Assembly: GCA_964355425.1 (NCBI GenBank)
Contig: CAYHDN010000025.1
Coordinates: forward strand, 1 to 12,195
Length of the DNA: 12,195 nucleotides
Reading direction: 5' to 3'
Origin: CAYHDN01 sp964355425
GTDB taxonomy: Bacteria > Patescibacteriota > UBA1384 > XYA2-FULL-43-10 > CAINNR01
Part shown: piece after piece, positions 1 to 7,765 of the stretch
Layout of the letters: each line of letters begins with the position of its first letter
Position numbering within the stretch: position 1 is the stretch's first letter
The notes under the pieces: model-generated
Told to the model about the DNA's origin: nothing
Seen by the model: only the letters and a program-made list of their open reading frames with translations
Database searches by the model: none
Made by a program: the position numbers and the translations under genes

Positions 1-36
1 CAACAAATATTGCGATATGCTGTTTCATATAAACAA

Positions 37-70
37 AAAGAGTTATGATTTACTCTTTGTTTTTGTTTTC
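37..70. terminator. Weak AT-rich hairpin, possible terminator at the end of the glycolytic gene run
   Basis: A 7-bp inverted repeat (AAAGAGT at 37-43, ACTCTTT at 52-58) with an 8-base loop is followed on the plus side by a T-rich tract, and on the minus side by TTGTTT. It lies just past the stop codon of the PfkB-family kinase gene, so it could end the minus-strand transcript, or a plus-strand transcript coming from the left. The stem is AT-rich and short, so the call is weak. Confidence 0.35.
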
Positions 71-102
71 GAATCTAACTTTTGATTTCTGGCTGCTGGG
101 TT

Positions 103-1131
103 TTACTTAGTATATACCGAAGGTTGAAGTTTTACTAGTTTTCCCATTCGTTCAGAAATTTCCCTGAGTGTTAAAAGCCCACTATGAGCACCGATTTTAC
201 TAACTACTGACCCTGAAACAATAATACCGGATTTAAGTGATTCTTCAACAACCTCTCGGTCTGGTACATATGCCTGTGGTTTTTTTATATCACAGTTTTT
301 TATTATTACAGCTGAAAATGAGCTGGCAAAAGAATCTCCAGCCCCAGTCGCATCAATCCGTTCATCGTCAGTCGTCTCAATTTGATAAAACAAATCTCCG
401 TCGTAACACATAGCTCCCTTGTCTCCATTAGTAACAACAACAATTTTAACACCAAACGAGTGAAGAGTTTTCATCACTTCCTCAATAGTTTGTTTACCCG
501 GCAAATCGACAAACAACATCGCCTCTTCACGATTAAGGAAAATTATATTACAAAACCTTAGAAAATGTCGGTAATTTCTAATTCCTTTAGAAAGTTGATA
601 ACTTCCGGGATTCCAGATTAGCCCAGAACCTGTTTTTGCAATATTTTCAATTATGCGATTCTCAACAATGCCAGAATGTTTTCCAAGCGGTGCAACATAA
701 TACCAATCCGTTTTTAAGTCCTTTTTTGGTCTGAAATTACTGTAATCGGCAGTTCCATGATAAGTTAAAATAGTTCTATCACCTTCAAAACTTAGAATTA
801 CTGAAGTATTAGTGGAAGCCGTCGAGCTCTTTTTAATTTGTGAAGTATCTATTCCTTTGTCAACAAAATAGCGATAAATTTTTTCTCCCTGACTATCATT
901 ACCGACTGATGTAATTAGCACACATTTAAACCCTAGTTTACTAAAATTCATTACCGTATTTGTCGCTGAGCCACCAATATGACATTCGATTTTTTCCACT
1001 TCAACTTTATCACCATAACCAAAGCAAAGACTCTTTTTAGATTTAAAATCAGTGGAAGTCAGTATTCGTGCGTCCCTAGGGAAAATAAACAAATCCTCAA
1101 AAGAATCACCAATTGTTACAACATCATACAT
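103..1131 (-). CDS. PfkB/ribokinase-family carbohydrate kinase
   Basis: This 342-aa protein should phosphorylate a sugar, sugar phosphate or nucleoside with ATP (or ADP) in the cytoplasm. The family is clear. The N-terminal substrate and glycine motif is at residues 52-58 (IGGSATN), an NREE motif at 200-203, and the anion-hole and catalytic signature DATGAGDSF at 260-268, with D266 as the expected base. The substrate cannot be read from sequence. It is the last gene of the run tpiA-gap-hydB-hydA-pgk-fba, 18 bases after fba, so a phosphofructokinase-like role is attractive. Ribokinase, adenosine kinase or ribose-1-phosphate kinase activity are alternatives, since nucleoside salvage kinases of this fold are known in CPR and archaea. 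The start is ATG. There is no Shine-Dalgarno-like sequence in the AT-rich bases before it, so translation may rely on coupling to fba. Confidence 0.88.
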   Translation of the reverse strand: MYDVVTIGDSFEDLFIFPRDARILTSTDFKSKKSLCFGYGDKVEVEKIECHIGGSATNTVMNFSKLGFKCVLITSVGNDSQGEKIYRYFVDKGIDTSQIKKSSTASTNTSVILSFEGDRTILTYHGTADYSNFRPKKDLKTDWYYVAPLGKHSGIVENRIIENIAKTGSGLIWNPGSYQLSKGIRNYRHFLRFCNIIFLNREEAMLFVDLPGKQTIEEVMKTLHSFGVKIVVVTNGDKGAMCYDGDLFYQIETTDDERIDATGAGDSFASSFSAVIIKNCDIKKPQAYVPDREVVEESLKSGIIVSGSVVSKIGAHSGLLTLREISERMGKLVKLQPSVYTK

Positions 1132-1149
1132 AGTAAGAAAAATTAATAA

Positions 1150-1980
1150 TTAATCAATACCATTAAAAATTTTAAGATATTTAATCACCACTAATTCAAC
1201 ATCCTCTTTCGCATTGGTCAAACAATCGCGAATATCTTTATTTGGATCGTCAACATCTTCCTGCAAACTTTTTTTAAAGGCCTTTTTGATCTGAGTATCA
1301 ATATTAATCTTTCTAATCCCGTTATCTATTGCTTGTTTTAAATCGATCCTCGAAAGACCAGATGCGCCATGTAAGACTAAAGGAATATCTACTTTTTGAT
1401 TTATTAATTTCAATAAATCAATATTTAATTTTTCTCCTTGCGGTGCTCCATGAATATTGCCGATTGAAATTGCCAGAGAATTAACGCCTGTCAGTCTGGC
1501 AAAATTTTTCGCCTCGTCCGGATCGGTATATGCTGGTTTTCCGTTTGAAACACCTTCTTCACTTTTGGAAATTCTGCCAATTTCGCCTTCAACGAAAGCA
1601 TCAAATTGATGGGCTAAATCAACCACCTTTTTGGTTGCGGCAACATTTTCCTCAAATGGTAGACTCGAACCGTCAAACATTACTGAACGATAACCTTTTT
1701 CGAGACAAATTTTTACCAGGTCAATTTCAGTACAATGGTCAAGATGAACAGTCACGGGTATTTTTGTGTCGTCGATTGCCGCTTTAATAACGGCAAAAAG
1801 TTCATTAAGTCCGGCATAATCAATTGCCTTTGGCGTTGTCTGGATAATAATTGGTAGTCTTACCGCTTCGGCGCCAGCAACAATCGCTTGAGTAACTTCT
1901 AAATTATTGGTATTAAAAGCGCCGATCGCTACTTTTTTGCTATCAGCAGATTTATACAGTTCTCTTGGTGAAATAAACAT
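1150..1980 (-). CDS. fba: Class II fructose-bisphosphate aldolase
   Basis: This 276-aa zinc-dependent aldolase reversibly splits fructose 1,6-bisphosphate into glyceraldehyde 3-phosphate and dihydroxyacetone phosphate. Family marks are AFNTNN near residue 21, the zinc and catalytic motif HLDHC at 79-83, EGEIGRI at 131-137, the zinc ligand His in GNIHGAP (H178), the HGASG motif at 204-208 (H204 zinc ligand) and the phosphate- and substrate-binding NIDT at 226-229. The length is normal for short class II enzymes (about 275-310 aa). It starts with ATG and has an AAGGA ribosome site at 1986-1990 that overlaps the pgk stop codon (TAAGGA), so fba is probably translationally coupled to pgk. It is followed by the PfkB-family kinase in the same operon. 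Confidence 0.95.
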   Translation of the reverse strand: MFISPRELYKSADSKKVAIGAFNTNNLEVTQAIVAGAEAVRLPIIIQTTPKAIDYAGLNELFAVIKAAIDDTKIPVTVHLDHCTEIDLVKICLEKGYRSVMFDGSSLPFEENVAATKKVVDLAHQFDAFVEGEIGRISKSEEGVSNGKPAYTDPDEAKNFARLTGVNSLAISIGNIHGAPQGEKLNIDLLKLINQKVDIPLVLHGASGLSRIDLKQAIDNGIRKINIDTQIKKAFKKSLQEDVDDPNKDIRDCLTNAKEDVELVVIKYLKIFNGID

Positions 1981-1988
1981 AATTATCC

Positions 1989-3122
1989 TTACTTATTATA
2001 ATAACCCAAGGCTTTCAATGCTGGTAGCTCGGCACCAGCCAAAAACTCCAGCGCTGCACCACCGCCAGTCGAGACGAAACTGTAACCAGAAACCATATTG
2101 TGAGAATCGATAAAGCCGGCAGTATCTCCTCCGGCAATGATTTTCGTGTAAGAATTATCTCTTATTGCCTTGGCAATTTCCAAAGTACCAGTTTCATACT
2201 CATTATCTTCACTATAACCCATATTCCCATTCCAGAAAATCGTCTTTGCCGGAGAAATATACTCCTTGAATTTAGCAATTGTTTGCGGCCCAATATCCAT
2301 AATGGAAAATTTTCCGCCACTCAAATCTTTCCGAATTTCATCATTTGGTAAAACAATTTTATTTTTTGCAACGGCAAAAATCCCCAGGGCAGTATTTTTA
2401 AGGTCAGTTTCGCAATAAGAATTTCCTATATCATGACCCTGAAAATATCGCAATGTATTAGCTATCGCGCCACCGACAAGAATTTTATCAACCATTGGAG
2501 CAAATTTTTTTATTAGCCCAACTTTGTCTTTTATCTTGGCTCCGCCCAAAACCAAAACGAAGGGATGCCTCGGCCTTTGTGTTAGTATGCGCAAAGAGTT
2601 TACTTCCTTTTCCAACAAAAGACCGGCATAGCCCGGCAAAAAATTTGTTATTGCTTCTACCGAGGCGTGAGCTCGATGGCATACAGCGAACGCATCGTTA
2701 ACAAAAGCCTCCGCATAACTGGAAAGAATGTGAGCAAATGCCAAATTATTAGTCTCCTCCTCTGCATGCCAACGAAGATTCCCAATGACAATTATTTCTT
2801 TGGGGCCAAGACGATCAATCTGCTTCTTGACGGCCGATTCAATAACATAATCCGTTGCACAAATTTTGGTTTTAATAAGCTCTGAAAATCTCATAGCTAA
2901 GATTTTGGTAGAAAGTTGTGGGACTACATCACCCTCCGGCCGGCCAAGATGAGTGCCGATGACGATTCGGCAATTTTTTGACAGCAAATAATTGATAGTT
3001 GGCAAAGTTGCCCTGATTCGGCTATCATTTAAAATTTTTCCGCTTTCAAAAGGCACGTTCCAATCAACCCGAAGAAAAATAATTTTATTTTCAATTTCAG
3101 CATCCAGCACACTTTTCATCAT
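1989..3122 (-). CDS. pgk: Phosphoglycerate kinase
   Basis: This enzyme transfers the acyl phosphate of 1,3-bisphosphoglycerate to ADP, the first ATP-yielding step of lower glycolysis. It has 377 aa, slightly shorter than the usual 390-415. Motifs in order are FLRVDWNVP (16-24), THLGRPEG (57-64), LRWHAEE (116-122), FVNDAFAVCHRAHAS (140-154), GGAKIKDK (193-200), WNGNMG (297-302, where most enzymes have WNGPMG), GGDTA (331-335) and STGGGAALEFL (351-361). The start is one of two consecutive ATGs. A GGAG site at 3128-3131 lies 5 nt from the first and 8 nt from the second, so 3122 or 3119 are both possible. The 69-base gap before it, after hydA, has no convincing promoter, so read-through from the hydrogenase genes is plausible. 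Confidence 0.96.
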   Translation of the reverse strand: MMKSVLDAEIENKIIFLRVDWNVPFESGKILNDSRIRATLPTINYLLSKNCRIVIGTHLGRPEGDVVPQLSTKILAMRFSELIKTKICATDYVIESAVKKQIDRLGPKEIIVIGNLRWHAEEETNNLAFAHILSSYAEAFVNDAFAVCHRAHASVEAITNFLPGYAGLLLEKEVNSLRILTQRPRHPFVLVLGGAKIKDKVGLIKKFAPMVDKILVGGAIANTLRYFQGHDIGNSYCETDLKNTALGIFAVAKNKIVLPNDEIRKDLSGGKFSIMDIGPQTIAKFKEYISPAKTIFWNGNMGYSEDNEYETGTLEIAKAIRDNSYTKIIAGGDTAGFIDSHNMVSGYSFVSTGGGAALEFLAGAELPALKALGYYNK

Positions 3123-3191
3123 ATTAACTCCAAAACTTACAATGTTATGTCCGCGTCGATCCCGAGTGAAAGATCAAAACAATTAACTTCC

Positions 3192-4928
3192 TCATTTAAC
3201 TTTTCTTTTAATAAATCCCCGATGAAAAAGTCGTTTTGCCCGATCAGATAGCGGTTTGGCGTCGAGGGCCTCATACATTTTCATTAAATCCTGATTTTCA
3301 TGCACTCGGCGAAGCGGTTTTATTTCATCATCAGAATAATATGTAGCACGTCGCTTCTCTCGAATCTCTCCTGTCGTGGGTATAGGCTGTCCTCCGCCGC
3401 CTAAACAGCCGCCAGGACAAGCCATAACTTCAACATAATTATAGCGTTTTACACCTGATTTCATATCTTTAAGAAGACGAGAAGCGTTGGCAAGTCCGGA
3501 AACTACGGCTACTTCAATATTTTGGTCATCAATATCAACTATCGCTTCCTTAACTCCGCCCAGCCCCCGAACTTCGTTAAATTGTAACTTAGTGATCTCT
3601 CCGCCAGATAATTTTGCCACCACCGTTCGGAGTACTGATTCCATCACTCCACCGGAGGCGCCAGATATTACGCCAGCACCGGTTGCCTGACCAAAGGGGG
3701 AATCAAACTCTACTTCATCTTCTTCGGCCAAATTAATATTCTTTGATTTCAAAAGTCTGGCCGTTTCGCGAACCGTTAAAACGAAATCAATTTCCGGACG
3801 CTTGCCAAAACGAAGTTCTGGTAAAGTGCTCTCGAACTTATTAGCAACGCAAGGCACAATAGAAACAATTTTTATTTTTTTTGGATTGATCTTTATTTTT
3901 TTGCTGAAATAACTTTTGGTTGCAGACGCCAAACAGTGTACAGGGGATTTAGTTGTCGTCAACTGTGAAATTAATTCATGATGGAAGATTTCCACGTAGC
4001 GAACCCAGGCGGGACAACAAGCGGTAAATATCGGTAGTCTTTTTTTACTTTCAAATCTCTCGATGAACTCTTCGGCTTCTTCAATTGCAACAATATCAAC
4101 GCCGACATTTACATCTAAAACATAATCAAAACCGATTTTCCTTAACGACGCAACTAATTTTTTTTCTAAATTTTCTCCAGGCGACAAACCAAATAATTCG
4201 CCGATTGAATAGCGTGTTGAAGGCGCCAATTGGGCTACGGCAATTTGGCCCATTTTTCTGGCAAGAAATTTTTTGACCTGATTGACTTCGGATTTCTCCT
4301 GCAAAGAACCGGATGGACACCGCAGTATGCATTGCCCGCAAAAAACACAGTTTGTTTCCGCAAAACTTCTGCCGCCCTTCGGTCCAAAAATTATTGATGA
4401 CCCCCTGTACTGCGTTTCGATATTATCCATACCAGAAATTTCCTTGCAAGAAGACAAACAATTTCCGCATTCGATACATTTACTTGAATCCCAAAGCATT
4501 GACGGTGTTTTGCAGTCAATTTTGAATTTCCTCCGGCGTTCAGAAAATCTTGATTCTTTAATGCCAAAATCCTTTGCCAATTTTTTCAGTTCGCAATTAT
4601 CATGCCAGTTGCAACTATCACATTTTTTTATATGATCAGAAAGTAGCATTTCCAGATTAATTCTACGAATTCTTTTTACCTTTGGAGTATCCAGTTTTAT
4701 CTTCAAATCAGGCACAACTTTTGTCGAACAAGCAGAAACAAGTGATAAATTGTCTTTCAATATTGCCTCGACCAAACATAGGCGGCAATTGCCGTTTGGT
4801 AATAAATCCGGATGATAGCACAAAGTAGGAATATGCAATTTGTTTTTTTTCGCCACCTCCAAAACAGTATCGCCATCTCTGACTTTATATTTTTTGTCAT
4901 TAATTTTAATTTCAAATATTTTATTCAC
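3192..4928 (-). CDS. hydA: [FeFe] hydrogenase large subunit (HydA, M3-type with four accessory Fe-S clusters)
   Basis: This protein makes or oxidises H2 at an H-cluster. Positions here are numbered from the alternative TTG start at 4931; subtract 1 for the GTG start chosen. Domains: a [2Fe-2S] ferredoxin fold (C38, C49, C52, C68); a His-ligated [4Fe-4S] site (H100, C104, C107, C113); a two-cluster ferredoxin domain (C152/155/158/162 and C195/198/201/205); then the H-domain with TACCPAW (303-309), VPCVANKFE (359-367) and VMACPGGC (502-509). H-cluster ligands C306, C361, C505 and C509 and the proton-relay cysteine C305 are present. From memory of Clostridium pasteurianum CpI, length and order match closely, but positions equal to M353, K358 and F417 are V, N and S. 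GTG at 4928 lies 7 nt after an AGGAG site and overlaps the end of the HydB-like gene. The maturases HydE, HydF and HydG are not in the window. Confidence 0.94.
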   Translation of the reverse strand: MNKIFEIKINDKKYKVRDGDTVLEVAKKNKLHIPTLCYHPDLLPNGNCRLCLVEAILKDNLSLVSACSTKVVPDLKIKLDTPKVKRIRRINLEMLLSDHIKKCDSCNWHDNCELKKLAKDFGIKESRFSERRRKFKIDCKTPSMLWDSSKCIECGNCLSSCKEISGMDNIETQYRGSSIIFGPKGGRSFAETNCVFCGQCILRCPSGSLQEKSEVNQVKKFLARKMGQIAVAQLAPSTRYSIGELFGLSPGENLEKKLVASLRKIGFDYVLDVNVGVDIVAIEEAEEFIERFESKKRLPIFTACCPAWVRYVEIFHHELISQLTTTKSPVHCLASATKSYFSKKIKINPKKIKIVSIVPCVANKFESTLPELRFGKRPEIDFVLTVRETARLLKSKNINLAEEDEVEFDSPFGQATGAGVISGASGGVMESVLRTVVAKLSGGEITKLQFNEVRGLGGVKEAIVDIDDQNIEVAVVSGLANASRLLKDMKSGVKRYNYVEVMACPGGCLGGGGQPIPTTGEIREKRRATYYSDDEIKPLRRVHENQDLMKMYEALDAKPLSDRAKRLFHRGFIKRKVK

Positions 4929-5919
4929 CAATTAGCTCCTGTTTAAAATTTTCGATTGTTGAAATTACAGGTGTGGCCACTGACTTGCCCAAAGTGCAAA
5001 AACTACTTTCTTTGGCAGCTTCAGCGATTTCTACCATCACTTCAACAATTTCTTTGCGATCCCAAAGACTATTTGAATCAAGAAGTTGATTAATTTTTTC
5101 AGCGATCCGATAAGTACCTTCGCGACAAGGCGTGCACTTGCCGCACGATTCTGATTTCAGAAATATCACAGAGTCGACTAAACCATCAATTATTCGCCGA
5201 CGATGACCGTAAATTCGAATGGCACCGGTGCCATCTACAGATTGATCAAATTTTTCTCTTAGCAAAAAATAACCCGATGGACCACTAATTCGGGCAAATT
5301 TGGCTGACCAGAAAATTTTCGGTCCGATGATTTCAGAAATTTTCGCCGCGACACTGGCTTCAATGATTTTTTTCTTGCCGGAGTCTGCTGTTATCGAATA
5401 AAATCTTTTTGCTTGATAATTTCCGGTTGACACTAGATACGCCCGGTAAAGTGTTTCGGCATTATTAACCAGAGTCGGGCAACCGTAAAGTCCTGATTCC
5501 GTTGGGTAGGGAGGCTTGTTTTTTGGCTGACGCAATTTTCCCTCCATTACTTGCAAAAGCGTCGTCTCCTCACCAGACAAATAACGGCCGGTATCAATAA
5601 AAATTTCAATTTTTCTTCCAGAAGTGGACCGTTTAATCTTTTTAAAATACTTTTTATATTTATCGTTAAGAAATATATATGACTTCTGTGCCATAATAGT
5701 ATCTGCTGCCAATTCTATGCCAAAAATCAACTCTTTCAAGTGATGAATCAAAATATATTCATCTTTAAAAACATCCGCTTCTCCCTCGGAAAGATTACAA
5801 ATCACAAAACGCTTCCGGTCTTCCGCTTCTTTTACTAATTGCCATTTCTGCCAAGTCGGAAAACCAGCACCACCGAGACCAGTCAGCTTTGATTCTTTTA
5901 ATGCTTTAATAATTTCCAT
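4921..5919 (-). CDS. NuoF/HydB-like NADH-binding flavoprotein subunit, short form
   Basis: This 332-aa protein resembles the 51-kDa (NuoF) subunit that binds FMN and NAD(H) and passes electrons to Fe-S clusters. Here it probably feeds the adjacent HydA. Visible motifs are the FMN glycine loop TGLGGAGFPTW (13-23), SEGEADVFKD (44-53; the usual form is DEGEPGTFKD, so Pro-Gly is replaced by Ala-Asp), YLSGEETTLLQVMEG (113-127), CPTLVNNAETL (147-157), an SLBB-like stretch, and a C-terminal [4Fe-4S] site (C259, C262, C265 in SCGKCTPCREG, plus C308). It is short. It starts almost at the FMN loop, so it lacks the roughly 50-residue N-terminal extension of NuoF and the extra thioredoxin-like and ferredoxin domains of HydB from electron-bifurcating HydABC enzymes. 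No NuoE/HydC gene is adjacent. It starts with ATG without an obvious Shine-Dalgarno, directly after a tandem repeat. Confidence 0.88.
   Translation of the reverse strand: MEIIKALKESKLTGLGGAGFPTWQKWQLVKEAEDRKRFVICNLSEGEADVFKDEYILIHHLKELIFGIELAADTIMAQKSYIFLNDKYKKYFKKIKRSTSGRKIEIFIDTGRYLSGEETTLLQVMEGKLRQPKNKPPYPTESGLYGCPTLVNNAETLYRAYLVSTGNYQAKRFYSITADSGKKKIIEASVAAKISEIIGPKIFWSAKFARISGPSGYFLLREKFDQSVDGTGAIRIYGHRRRIIDGLVDSVIFLKSESCGKCTPCREGTYRIAEKINQLLDSNSLWDRKEIVEVMVEIAEAAKESSFCTLGKSVATPVISTIENFKQELIGE
4936..4940 (-). promoter_or_regulatory. Ribosome binding site that favours the GTG start of hydA
   Basis: AGGAG on the minus strand lies inside the last codons of the HydB-like gene. It is 4 nt before TTG (4931) and 7 nt before GTG (4928). 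The 7-nt spacing and the codon preference favour GTG. The overlap of the two genes suggests coupled translation of the hydrogenase subunits. Confidence 0.7.
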
Positions 5920-5930
5920 AAAAAATCAAA

Positions 5931-5966
5931 TTAGTCTAATTAGACTAATTGGTCAAATTGGACCAA
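5931..5966. repeat. Four tandem 9-bp near-palindromic units between gap and the hydrogenase genes
   Basis: Four back-to-back 9-mers fill most of the 48-base gap: TTAGTCTAA (5931-5939), TTAGACTAA (5940-5948), TTGGTCAAA (5949-5957) and TTGGACCAA (5958-5966), consensus TTRGWCNAA. Units 1 and 2 together form a perfect 20-bp palindrome with flanking bases (5930-5949). Units 3 and 4 form a hairpin with 7-bp arms (5948-5954 and 5961-5967). It could be a multi-site operator for the hydrogenase genes, an mRNA processing or terminator hairpin after gap, or a slipped-strand microrepeat. Nothing in the window decides between these. Confidence 0.75.
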
Positions 5967-5967
5967 T

Positions 5968-6963
5968 CTATCTCTTTCCTACCAATTTTGCCATTTCAAC
6001 CAGTCGGCAGGAATAGCCCCACTCATTATCATACCAAGCGATGACTTTTGCCAGATTGCCGCCGATTAAGTTGGTTAGAGATAAATCAATAATTGCTGAC
6101 GCACTGCTACCAACCAAATCACTGGAAACCAACGGTTCGTCACTCACAGCTAGAATATTTTTCATTTCCCCGGTCGCTACTTTTTCGAAAACAGAGTTTA
6201 TTTCTTCAATCGTTGTTGGCCGCTCCAATACTGCCACAACATCAGAAAGTGAAACAACTGACGTCGGAACGCGAATCGCTAAACCATCAAATTTCTTGTC
6301 CAATTCGGTGATAATTTTAGTCACCGTTTTCGCTGCTCCGGTAGTTGTTGGCACAATGTTAATCGCCGCTGCTCTCGCCCGGCGCAAATCTTTGTGTGGC
6401 CCATCAACTAGATTTTGGTCGGCAGTATACGAATGAACAGTTGTAAAGAGCGATTGTTTCACGCCAAAGTTATCATTTAGAATTTTGATTACCGGTGCAA
6501 TGCAATTTGTAGTGCATGAAGCGTTAGAGATAATTTTTTCCCCTTGATATTTGTCCTCATTTACACCGATTAAATATGTCGGGGTGGCATCGTCTTTCGC
6601 CGGTGCCGACATTACTACCTTTTTCGCACCGGCTCTGATGTGATCTTGACACTGATCGCTGGTCAGAAAGACGCCGGTAGACTCAATTACAACGTCAATA
6701 TCAAGCGCTTCCCAGGGCAATTTTGCCGGTTCCTTCTCGGCGAAAAAATGTACTCTTTTGCCGCCGATCAAAATTCCCTGTTCGGAAAATCGAATCTCTT
6801 TCTGAAAATTACGATAAATGGAGTCGTGAGTCAGCAAAAATAAAAGAGTTTCGAAATCAGTTAAATCATTTACCGCCACAAGTTCCAAATCATTGTCGTC
6901 TAATATTATTTTTGCTGCTACCCGGCCAATCCGTCCAAAACCATTAATCGCAATTTTTGCCAT
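5968..6963 (-). CDS. gap: Glyceraldehyde-3-phosphate dehydrogenase, type I, NAD-preferring
   Basis: This enzyme oxidises and phosphorylates glyceraldehyde 3-phosphate to 1,3-bisphosphoglycerate and reduces NAD+. It has 331 aa, the normal length. The Rossmann glycine motif GFGRIGR is at 8-14, the catalytic cysteine C150 lies in SNASCTTNC (146-154), H177 in TTVHSYT is the general base, and WYDNEWGYS at 310-318 closes the catalytic domain. Asp33 in VNDLTD, at the end of the second beta strand, points to NAD rather than NADP, so its product would be the NADH used by the neighbouring HydB-like subunit. It starts 15 bases after tpiA with ATG, preceded by a strong GGAGGGG site at short spacing, so tpiA and gap form one transcription unit. 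Confidence 0.97.
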   Translation of the reverse strand: MAKIAINGFGRIGRVAAKIILDDNDLELVAVNDLTDFETLLFLLTHDSIYRNFQKEIRFSEQGILIGGKRVHFFAEKEPAKLPWEALDIDVVIESTGVFLTSDQCQDHIRAGAKKVVMSAPAKDDATPTYLIGVNEDKYQGEKIISNASCTTNCIAPVIKILNDNFGVKQSLFTTVHSYTADQNLVDGPHKDLRRARAAAINIVPTTTGAAKTVTKIITELDKKFDGLAIRVPTSVVSLSDVVAVLERPTTIEEINSVFEKVATGEMKNILAVSDEPLVSSDLVGSSASAIIDLSLTNLIGGNLAKVIAWYDNEWGYSCRLVEMAKLVGKR

Positions 6964-6978
6964 TTCCCCTCCATGGTT

Positions 6979-7722
6979 CTATATTATTCGTTTATATTCT
7001 GACACTATCCGACAGATTTTAATAAAATCGGTCGCTTTAAGACTTGCTCGGCCGACCAAAACTCCATCAATCTCCGGCCGTTTAATAAAATTATAAACAT
7101 TTGAAGCGTTGACGTCTCCACCGTAAACAATCGGGGTAGCAGAATCAACCAATTCCCGCAGCTTTACAATTATTCGAGAACAATAGTCAGGGTCAGCCGG
7201 CTGATCAGCGCCGACTGCCCAAACTGGCTCGTAAGTGACAATTATTTCTTTATACTCTTCCTTTTTAACACCAACCAATGATTCTTCAAGTTCTTTGACT
7301 ACTTCATGAACTGAATTGTCGCCTCTCTCTTTTTCTCCAACACAAACAATTGGTGAAAGTCCGGCGTCAATCGCAGCTGCCACTTTACGACTAACTAAAT
7401 TATTTGTCTCGACAAAATATTTTCGACGCTCTGAATGGCCAACGATTACATACTTCGCCACGTCGCGAACCATGTTAGCGGAAATCTCTCCCGTATATTC
7501 TCCCTCAGACAGATAATTAATATTTTGGGCCCCAAGAGCTATATTTTGGGCCCCTTTATGAATCACTTCTGCAACTTCAGTCAGCCAGATCACCGGTGGG
7601 CAGAGAACAACCTCAATGCCAGAAAATTCCTCCACTCCATCACGAACTCCGGTGGAAAGCACCAAAGCGTCAGAAAGTGAAGTAAACATTTTCCAATTAC
7701 CAATAACTAATGGCCGACGCAT
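6979..7722 (-). CDS. tpiA: Triosephosphate isomerase
   Basis: This enzyme interconverts dihydroxyacetone phosphate and glyceraldehyde 3-phosphate. With the ATG at 7722 the protein has 247 aa, the typical size. The active-site residues are all visible: N9 and K11 in IGNWKM, H96 in GHSERR (95-100), E165 in YEPVWAVG (164-171), and the phosphate-binding YGGDVN at 200-205. The open frame extends to a GTG at 7740, but that extension would encode the ribosome binding site and add six residues before the conserved N-terminal strand, so the shorter form is preferred. The gene is followed after 15 bases by gap and is preceded by about 100 bases holding a hairpin element. Confidence 0.97.
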   Translation of the reverse strand: MRRPLVIGNWKMFTSLSDALVLSTGVRDGVEEFSGIEVVLCPPVIWLTEVAEVIHKGAQNIALGAQNINYLSEGEYTGEISANMVRDVAKYVIVGHSERRKYFVETNNLVSRKVAAAIDAGLSPIVCVGEKERGDNSVHEVVKELEESLVGVKKEEYKEIIVTYEPVWAVGADQPADPDYCSRIIVKLRELVDSATPIVYGGDVNASNVYNFIKRPEIDGVLVGRASLKATDFIKICRIVSEYKRII

Positions 7723-7729
7723 AAAATTT

Positions 7730-7735
7730 CCCTCC
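7730..7735 (-). promoter_or_regulatory. Ribosome binding site that decides the tpiA start
   Basis: GGAGGG on the minus strand lies 7 nt before the ATG at 7722. It falls inside the open frame that starts with GTG at 7740, which argues against the longer form. Confidence 0.8.
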
Positions 7736-7765
7736 GCCACACCTTATAAATTTAATAGTCTGTGG

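Noticed and set aside
3123..3191. Promoter for pgk-fba-kinase in the gap after hydA
   Set aside because: No -35/-10 pair with acceptable match and spacing was found; only the GGAG ribosome site of pgk is clear.
5931..5966. CRISPR-like array
   Set aside because: Units are 9 bp with no spacers and no cas genes nearby; it is a short tandem repeat.
6979..7740. Longer tpiA reading frame starting at GTG 7740
   Set aside because: The extra codons encode the GGAGGG ribosome site of the ATG at 7722, and known enzymes start at the MRRPLVIGNWKM strand.
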